Part shown: positions 59,012-64,000 of the stretch, piece by piece
How the letters are laid out: every line of letters begins with the position of its first letter
Numbering within the stretch: the first letter of the stretch is position 1
Source: Nocardioides sp. GY 10113
GTDB taxonomy: Bacteria; Actinomycetota; Actinomycetes; Propionibacteriales; Nocardioidaceae
DNA length: 64,000 nucleotides
NCBI RefSeq assembly: GCF_004919105.1
Contig: NZ_STGK01000006.1
Coordinates: 62,001 to 126,000, forward strand
Direction of reading: 5' to 3'
Position numbers and translations under genes: made by a program
Notes under the pieces: generated by a model
The model's input: only the letters and a program-made list of their open reading frames with translations
Told to the model about the DNA's origin: nothing
Databases searched by the model: none

Positions 59012-60805
59012 TCAGCCGTCGAGGCGGGCGAGCTCCTCCTCGATCACGACCGGGTCGAGCTTGACGAAGACCGGGGTCGGCTTGGCGACCGGGGTGCCCG
59101 GCACGATCGGCCTGCGCCCCCAGGCCGGGAAGCCGGAGTAGTCGCCCGTGATGATCGGGTACGGCGCGCCGCCGTCGAGGTCCTCGGCCTCCTCGATGCG
59201 CGGCATCGGCGCGACGTCGCCGGCGCCGCCCAGCGCCACGTCGACGGCGTTCGCCGAGAACGGCAGGAACGGCGAGAGCACCAGGTTGAGGTCGGCCACG
59301 CACTGCGCGGCGACGTGCAGGATCGTGCCCAGCCGCTCGCGCTGGTCCTCCCCCTTGAGCTTCCACGGCTCGAGGTCCGCGAGGTACTTGTTGACCTCGC
59401 CGACGGCCTTCATCGCCTCGCCGATCCCGGCCTTGAGCCGGTGGTGGCCCAACAGGTCGCCGACCGTGTCGAACGCGGCCAGGGAGCTGGCCAGCACGGC
59501 CTCGTCCTGCTCGGTCAGGTCACCGGCGGCGGGGATCTCGCCGAAGTTCTTGGCGATCAGGTTCGCGGTGCGGTTGACCAGGTTGCCCCAGCCGGCGACC
59601 AGCTCGTCGTTGGTGCGGCGCACGAACTCCGACCAGGTGAAGTCGCTGTCCTGGGCCTCCGGGCCGGCGGCGGCCACGAAGTAGCGGAACGCGTCGGGCT
59701 GGTAGCGCGAGACCAGGTCGCGGACGTAGATGACGACCTTCTTGGAGGAGGAGAACTTCTTGCCCTCCATGGTCAGGAACTCCGAGGAGACCACCTCGGT
59801 GGGCAGGTTGAGCTCGCCGTAGGCGCGGGCGTGACCGCCCTTGTCGCCCTTCCCGGAGTAGGCGAGCAGCTCGGCCGGCCAGATCTGGGAGTGGAAGGTG
59901 ATGTTGTCCTTGCCCATGAAGTAGTACGCCAGCGCGTCGCTGTCGTTCCACCACTCGCGCCACCGCTCGGGCTCGCCGGTGCGCCGCGCCCACTCGATCG
60001 AGGCCGACAGGTAGCCGATCACGGCGTCGAACCAGACGTAGAGCTTCTTGGTCGGGTTCTCGCGCCAGCCCTCGAGCGGGATCGCGATGCCCCAGTCGAT
60101 GTCGCGGGTCATCGCGCGCGGGCGGATCTCGTCGAGGATGTTCTTGGAGAACCGGATCACGTTCGGGCGCCACAGGCCGGTCGCCTCGCGCTCGTCGAGC
60201 CACGCCGAGAGCGCGTCGGCCAGTGCCGGCAGGTCGAGGAAGAAGTGCTGGGTCTCGATGAACTCGGGGATCTCGCCGTTGATCCGGCTGACCGGGTTCT
60301 TCAGGTCCTGCGGGTCGAGCTGGTTGCCGCAGTTGTCGCACTGGTCGCCGCGGGCGCCGTCGTACCCGCAGATCGGGCAGGTGCCCTCGATGTAGCGGTC
60401 GGGCAGGGTGCGCCCGGTCGAGGGGCTGATCGCGCCGTGGGTGGTCTTCTCGACGAAGTAGCCGTTCTCGTAGACCCCGAGGAACATCTCCTGCACCACC
60501 GCGTGGTGGTTGCGGGTGGTGGTCCGGGTGTACAGGTCGTAGGAGAGCCCCAGGCTGACCAGGTCCTCGGCGATCAGCCGGTGGTTCTTGTCGGCCAGCT
60601 CCTGCGGGGTCAGACCGGCCTCGTCGGCGGCGATCAGGATCGGCGTCCCGTGCTCGTCGGAGCCGGAGACCATGAGCACGTCGTGGCCCGCCATCCGCAT
60701 GTAGCGGCTGAAGACGTCGGAGGGTACGCCGAAGCCGGCGACGTGTCCGATGTGGCGGGGGCCGTTCGCGTACGGCCAGGCGACGGCCGACAGGACGTGA
60801 CTCAT
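59012..60805 (-). CDS. metG: Methionyl-tRNA synthetase
   Basis: A 597-residue class I synthetase that charges tRNA-Met. [20 protein letters not shown] contains the HIGH signature, CPICG and CDNCG bind zinc in the connective peptide, and [11 protein letters not shown] is the KMSKS loop equivalent (KFSSSK). The C-terminal anticodon-binding helical domain is complete; the dimerisation tail of E. coli MetG is absent, as is usual in this group. Confidence 0.96.
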   Translation of the reverse strand: MSHVLSAVAWPYANGPRHIGHVAGFGVPSDVFSRYMRMAGHDVLMVSGSDEHGTPILIAADEAGLTPQELADKNHRLIAEDLVSLGLSYDLYTRTTTRNHHAVVQEMFLGVYENGYFVEKTTHGAISPSTGRTLPDRYIEGTCPICGYDGARGDQCDNCGNQLDPQDLKNPVSRINGEIPEFIETQHFFLDLPALADALSAWLDEREATGLWRPNVIRFSKNILDEIRPRAMTRDIDWGIAIPLEGWRENPTKKLYVWFDAVIGYLSASIEWARRTGEPERWREWWNDSDALAYYFMGKDNITFHSQIWPAELLAYSGKGDKGGHARAYGELNLPTEVVSSEFLTMEGKKFSSSKKVVIYVRDLVSRYQPDAFRYFVAAAGPEAQDSDFTWSEFVRRTNDELVAGWGNLVNRTANLIAKNFGEIPAAGDLTEQDEAVLASSLAAFDTVGDLLGHHRLKAGIGEAMKAVGEVNKYLADLEPWKLKGEDQRERLGTILHVAAQCVADLNLVLSPFLPFSANAVDVALGGAGDVAPMPRIEEAEDLDGGAPYPIITGDYSGFPAWGRRPIVPGTPVAKPTPVFVKLDPVVIEEELARLDG

Positions 60806-60895
60806 GGGCCCGATCCTAGGAGGCGCCCGCGGTCCCCGCCGAACCAGCGCTCGGCGGGGCCGCGAGCGGGGCCGCGGGCGGGGCCGCGAGCGGGC

Positions 60896-62149
60896 TCAGC
60901 CGAACCGCTTCATGCGCCGCGCGGTCCGCCGGCGGATCGCGGGCAGCTTCTTGTAGAGGTGCCGTCCCGGGCAGGCGGTGTCGTTGGTGTCGCGGTGCCC
61001 GTCGATCACCGGAAGCCGCACCCGGCGCCCGGCGTCGTACTTGTCGCTGCCGGTGGAGAGGACCCTGATGTTCGCCGTCGGGTCGCGGTCGAAGCGGTCG
61101 AGCTTCCAGGCCGCGATCCGCGCGATGGCGCCCAGCACCTCGGTGCGCGGTCGGGCGGTCTCGAAGTCGCCGATCACCGACACCCCGACCGAGGTGTCGT
61201 TGAAGCCCAGGGTGTGGGCGCCCTGGGCCATCCCCAGGCTGCCCTTGCGGCCGACCCAGATCCGGCCGAACCGGTCGACCAGGAAGTTGTAGCCGATGTC
61301 GGACCAGCCGAGCGTCTTGGTGTGGTAGCGGTACATGCTCCGGATCAGCCCGGGCACGTCCCGACGGCGGTAGTCGTTCGCGCTGACCGTGTGGTGGACG
61401 TGCACCTGCCGCACCGTCCTGACCTCCCCGGGGCCCTCGCCGAGGAGCCGGCGGTTGGGACCCCATGCCTTGCGGCGGCGCACCTCGGGGCGCGGCACCC
61501 GGCGGGGCCTCCGGGGCGCCGACGCGCGCCGGACGCTCGAGCGATCGACGCTGTCGGCCTCGTCGTCGACCCGATCGGGCCCATCGGCCTCGGCGTCCTC
61601 GGCCCGGACGCCCGGGTCGACCAGCGCCAGCACCGGGCGTTGCAGGTCGCCGTCGATCTCCACCTGGACCGCCTCGCTCGCGCCCACCCACAGCGGCTCG
61701 GTGGCGTGCGGCGTGGCCCGCCCTTCGGCGGTCGAGCGGTCGGGGCCGTCGGCCAGGACCGGCAGCGCCCGCCAGGGGGTCCAGCCGCCGCCGGCGGTGC
61801 GGGTCCGGACCCGGATCCGCGCCCGCCCCGACCCCCAGGTGAGGCCCACCATCGCGAACCGGCCGGTCTCCAGCACCGGCGTGCGGACCGGTCCCCCGGC
61901 CCGGGCGCGGGCGGCGCGCGCGGCCAGCGGCACGTCGAGCGCGGAGACCACCGAGCCCGGGTCTCGGCGCAGTCGCAGCCGCTCGGGGGCGCCCGCGGGA
62001 GCGCCGGCTGGAGCGGCGGCGGCCGGCAGGTCGGGGAAGAGCCCGATCACCGGGACCGCCGCGACGGCGGCGGCGAGCCCGCCGAGGTCGCGACGGCGTA
62101 GCAGTCGGGGCGGGGTGGGGTCGGGAGAGCGAGGGTCCGAGATGCTCAT
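60896..62149 (-). CDS. Tat-exported peptidoglycan N-acetylmuramoyl-L-alanine amidase (PGRP type)
   Basis: A 417-residue protein. A twin-arginine signal (LLRRRDLGGLAAAVAAVPVI) opens it, then an extracellular region of about 150 residues, a basic linker, and an amidase_2/PGRP domain: VHVHHTVSAND (zinc histidine), DIGYNFLVDRFGRIWVGR and DGHRDTNDTACPGRHLY (zinc histidine and cysteine). It should cut the lactyl-peptide bond of peptidoglycan during wall turnover. TatB is encoded at 44994. Confidence 0.9.
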   Translation of the reverse strand: MSISDPRSPDPTPPRLLRRRDLGGLAAAVAAVPVIGLFPDLPAAAAPAGAPAGAPERLRLRRDPGSVVSALDVPLAARAARARAGGPVRTPVLETGRFAMVGLTWGSGRARIRVRTRTAGGGWTPWRALPVLADGPDRSTAEGRATPHATEPLWVGASEAVQVEIDGDLQRPVLALVDPGVRAEDAEADGPDRVDDEADSVDRSSVRRASAPRRPRRVPRPEVRRRKAWGPNRRLLGEGPGEVRTVRQVHVHHTVSANDYRRRDVPGLIRSMYRYHTKTLGWSDIGYNFLVDRFGRIWVGRKGSLGMAQGAHTLGFNDTSVGVSVIGDFETARPRTEVLGAIARIAAWKLDRFDRDPTANIRVLSTGSDKYDAGRRVRLPVIDGHRDTNDTACPGRHLYKKLPAIRRRTARRMKRFG

Positions 62150-62252
62150 GCCGATCCATGATGCGTGATCGCCACCAGCGATCGGCGGACCCGCGCTCGT
62201 GGCGGGCCGGCCGATCGCCGGCGGCGGGATCGGGACGCCACCCGGCCGCGGG

Positions 62253-62918
62253 TCAGCTGAAGTCGAGCTCCCCGGTCCGGGTCCGCTTCAGCTCGTAGAA
62301 GTGCGGGAAGGAGGCCACGGCGACCGCCCCGTCCCAGAGCCGGCCGGCCTCCTCGCCGCGCGGCGCCTTGGACAGCACCGGCCCGAAGAACGCGACGCCG
62401 TTGACGGCGATGGTGGGCGTGCCGACGTCCTCACCGACCTGGTCCATGCCCTCGTGGTGGGAGGCGGCCACGGCCTCGTCGAGCGAGGCGTCGTCCATCG
62501 CGTCGAGCAGCGTCGCGTCCAGTCCGACCTCGTCCAGCACCTCGGCGATCAGGGCGCGCCCCGCGTCGGGCTCCTCGTGCAGCGGGCGGCCGTCGAGGTG
62601 GATGCGCTGGCCGAACGCGTTGTAGAGCGGCAACAGCACCTCGTCGCCGTACTTCTGCGCGGCAGCGATCAGCACGCGGACGGGTCCCCACGCGGGCGCC
62701 AGCATCCGGCGGTACTCGTCGGAGATGTCGCGCTCGGCGTTGAGGTAGCCCAGGCTCATGACGTGCCAGTCGACGTCGATGTCGCGGACCTGGGTGACCT
62801 CCAGCAGCCAGCGGGAGGTGATCCACGCGAAGGGGCAGAGCGGGTCGAACCAGAAGTCGGCCCGATCCCGCGCGCTCCCGTCGGCGGCGCTCGGAGTTCC
62901 TTGATGCGAAGAAGTCAC
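62253..62918 (-). CDS. Rv2466c-like DsbA-fold mycothiol-dependent reductase, single-cysteine form
   Basis: A 221-residue DsbA-fold protein matching M. tuberculosis Rv2466c in plan: ADFWFDPLCPFAWITSRWLL, DVDWHVMSLGYLNAERD, HHEGMDQVGEDVGTPTIAVN and GVAFFGPVLSKAPRGEEAG. The thioredoxin-type motif is C28-P-F-A31, so the second cysteine of CPWC is alanine and only a monothiol mechanism with mycothiol is possible; such variants are found in related bacteria. GTG 62918 is the most likely start, without a strong ribosome site. Confidence 0.85.
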   Translation of the reverse strand: MTSSHQGTPSAADGSARDRADFWFDPLCPFAWITSRWLLEVTQVRDIDVDWHVMSLGYLNAERDISDEYRRMLAPAWGPVRVLIAAAQKYGDEVLLPLYNAFGQRIHLDGRPLHEEPDAGRALIAEVLDEVGLDATLLDAMDDASLDEAVAASHHEGMDQVGEDVGTPTIAVNGVAFFGPVLSKAPRGEEAGRLWDGAVAVASFPHFYELKRTRTGELDFS

Positions 62919-63045
62919 GGTTTCAACCACAACCGTCACAACGCACGCGGAGCCGCCTCGATTCCCGGCGACCGGCGTGAGGTCACCCACGGGCCCGGCA
63001 GCGCGCCGGGGCTGGCGGTGCGGGTGGGGCGCACCCGGGCCCCGG

Positions 63046-64000
63046 TCACCGCAGGACGCGGACCGGGATGCGCTCGACGGCGCCGTACGCCGTCTGACCG
63101 GCCTGGAGGAAGGCGCGGACCTTCCGCACCCCCGGCGCCACCGGCGCGAACACGACACGGGCGCGCCCCTTGTCGAGCGTGACCCACTCCTGCTTCGTGC
63201 CGAACCTGACCAGCAACCGGCCCTCGACCGGCCCCAGCCCCGGCGCGGTGACGCGGATCCCGACCGCGACCCGACGGCGCTTGCCGACCGGCCGCAACGA
63301 GACCGTGGGGCGGGTGCGGATGAGCTCCTCGAGGCCGGCCAGCGGCGCCTCCGCCGGCGGCAGGTAGCTGTCACGGCTCAGTGCCGCGCTCACCGTGATC
63401 TGCGCGCCGAGGTCGGCCGCCGTGGTGACGTAGGTCGGCCCGACGGCATCGGGGATCGCCACGCCGTCGCGCAGCCAGGTGTAGGTGACCTCGGCGTCGG
63501 CGGGCGTGTACTCCCCCGGCGCCACGGTGAGCTGCTCGCCGAGCTCGGGCTTGCCCGCGAGGGCGAACGGCGTCGTCACCTCGATCTGGCCCTCCCAGAC
63601 CTTCTCGGTGGAGACCGACGGCATCTTGGCGTTGGCGAACCCGGCCCCCTTGACGACCTCCACCACCGAGACCCGCTTGCCGGCGAGCTTCGGGGTGAGC
63701 ACGAGGCTGGACTCCGTGTGACCCTGGATCACCTTGCCGCCGGCGCGCCAGCGGTAGGTGATCGTCTCGGGCGCCGGCGACCAGCTGCCGCCCACGACGG
63801 TGAGCTCCTCGTCGAGCATGGGCGTGCCGTCCAGCGCCGGTGCGGTGACGTTGGCGTACGCACCCTTGGCGACGACCGCGGTGGCCGGGGTCGTCGCGGT
63901 GGCGGACCGCAACCCCTTCTTGGTCGCGGTCACCGACACGGTCACCGTCTTGCCGAGCTGGTCGGCGGTCGGCGTGAAGGTGCGCCCGGTGGCGCCGCCG
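63046..64000 (-). CDS. Ig-like repeat surface protein, C-terminal part only
   Basis: The reading frame stays open to the window edge, so the N-terminal part is missing; 317 residues are visible. It contains successive Ig-like repeats of about 85-95 residues with the pattern 'T-P...G-x-L-T-V...W-S/T-P...Y-x-W...G' (LDEELTVVGGSWSPAPETIT, KPELGEQLTVAPGEYTPADA), each followed by 'TVSVTATKKG'-type strands. Such repeats form stalks of secreted or wall-attached proteins. The C-terminus has a distinct barrel-like domain (RRRVAVGIRVTAPGLGPVEG) and no sorting signal. Confidence 0.85.
   Translation of the reverse strand, partial: GGATGRTFTPTADQLGKTVTVSVTATKKGLRSATATTPATAVVAKGAYANVTAPALDGTPMLDEELTVVGGSWSPAPETITYRWRAGGKVIQGHTESSLVLTPKLAGKRVSVVEVVKGAGFANAKMPSVSTEKVWEGQIEVTTPFALAGKPELGEQLTVAPGEYTPADAEVTYTWLRDGVAIPDAVGPTYVTTAADLGAQITVSAALSRDSYLPPAEAPLAGLEELIRTRPTVSLRPVGKRRRVAVGIRVTAPGLGPVEGRLLVRFGTKQEWVTLDKGRARVVFAPVAPGVRKVRAFLQAGQTAYGAVERIPVRVLR

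Noticed and set aside
58940..62101. A very long open frame on the plus strand across metG and the amidase
   Set aside because: It is an antisense by-product of high GC content; the opposite strand has complete MetG and PGRP motifs. The same applies to the plus-strand open frame across secA (49980-52769).

Overview
The window is very GC-rich, densely coded DNA from an actinobacterium, most likely of the Nocardioides type (Nocardioidaceae). This rests on mycothiol-linked enzyme families (the maleylpyruvate-isomerase fold, Rv2466c-type reductase), the actinobacterial neighbour pairs Rv3235-like/secA and folC/DUF4233, DUF5302 and DUF6758 proteins, TatB, many GTG starts, and short 'TAnnnT' promoters placed 6-7 bases before start codons (leaderless genes). 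The genus is an inference. I saw no transposase, integrase, phage gene, rRNA or tRNA.

Region 1 (about 0.5-15.4 kb) is a catabolic regulon. It encodes a phthalate-dioxygenase-reductase-type flavo-iron-sulfur protein, a cytochrome P450, a glutamine-synthetase-like gamma-glutamyl ligase, an acetoacetate-decarboxylase-family protein, a MarR regulator, an operon for homoprotocatechuate-type meta-cleavage (hpaE, hpaD, a fumarylacetoacetate-hydrolase-family enzyme) that ends in a PuuD-like gamma-glutamyl hydrolase, an APC permease and a class I glutamine-amidotransferase-like protein. Every one of these transcription units is preceded by the same 20-bp palindrome (ATCGTTTGG-nn-CCgAACGAT). One more copy lies 44 kb away in front of an LLM-type flavin/F420 oxidoreductase (57.9-58.9 kb). 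I read this as one regulon for taking up an amine, gamma-glutamylating it, oxidising it with the P450, releasing the glutamate and opening an aromatic ring. The substrate is not known. A separate MarR/mycothiol-enzyme pair with its own operator and a few housekeeping-type genes lie inside or beside this region.

Region 2 (about 15-41.8 kb) is mostly cell-envelope or surface-polymer genes. It has five related sulfotransferase-like proteins, two LicD-nucleotidyltransferase/methyltransferase fusion proteins each translationally coupled to a small coiled-coil protein, an OatA-like membrane acyltransferase, GT4 and GT2-like glycosyltransferases, two secreted or anchored endonuclease/exonuclease/phosphatase-fold proteins, a secreted phospholipase-D-like protein, and a soluble Cache/MCP-like sensor. 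Two genes that look like ethylmalonyl-CoA pathway enzymes (mesaconyl-CoA hydratase and methylsuccinyl-CoA dehydrogenase) flank part of this set.

Region 3 (about 41.9-64 kb) is largely conserved core: MgtE-N/CBS protein, DUF1003, Mrp, TatB; a TetR-controlled ABC transporter with two operator palindromes; LysM, Rv3235-like, SecA, DUF4233, FolC; a striking array of four 45-bp palindromes at an 81-bp period; hydrolase, GNAT, VOC; MetG; a Tat-exported peptidoglycan amidase; an Rv2466c-like reductase; and the end of an Ig-like repeat surface protein cut by the window edge.
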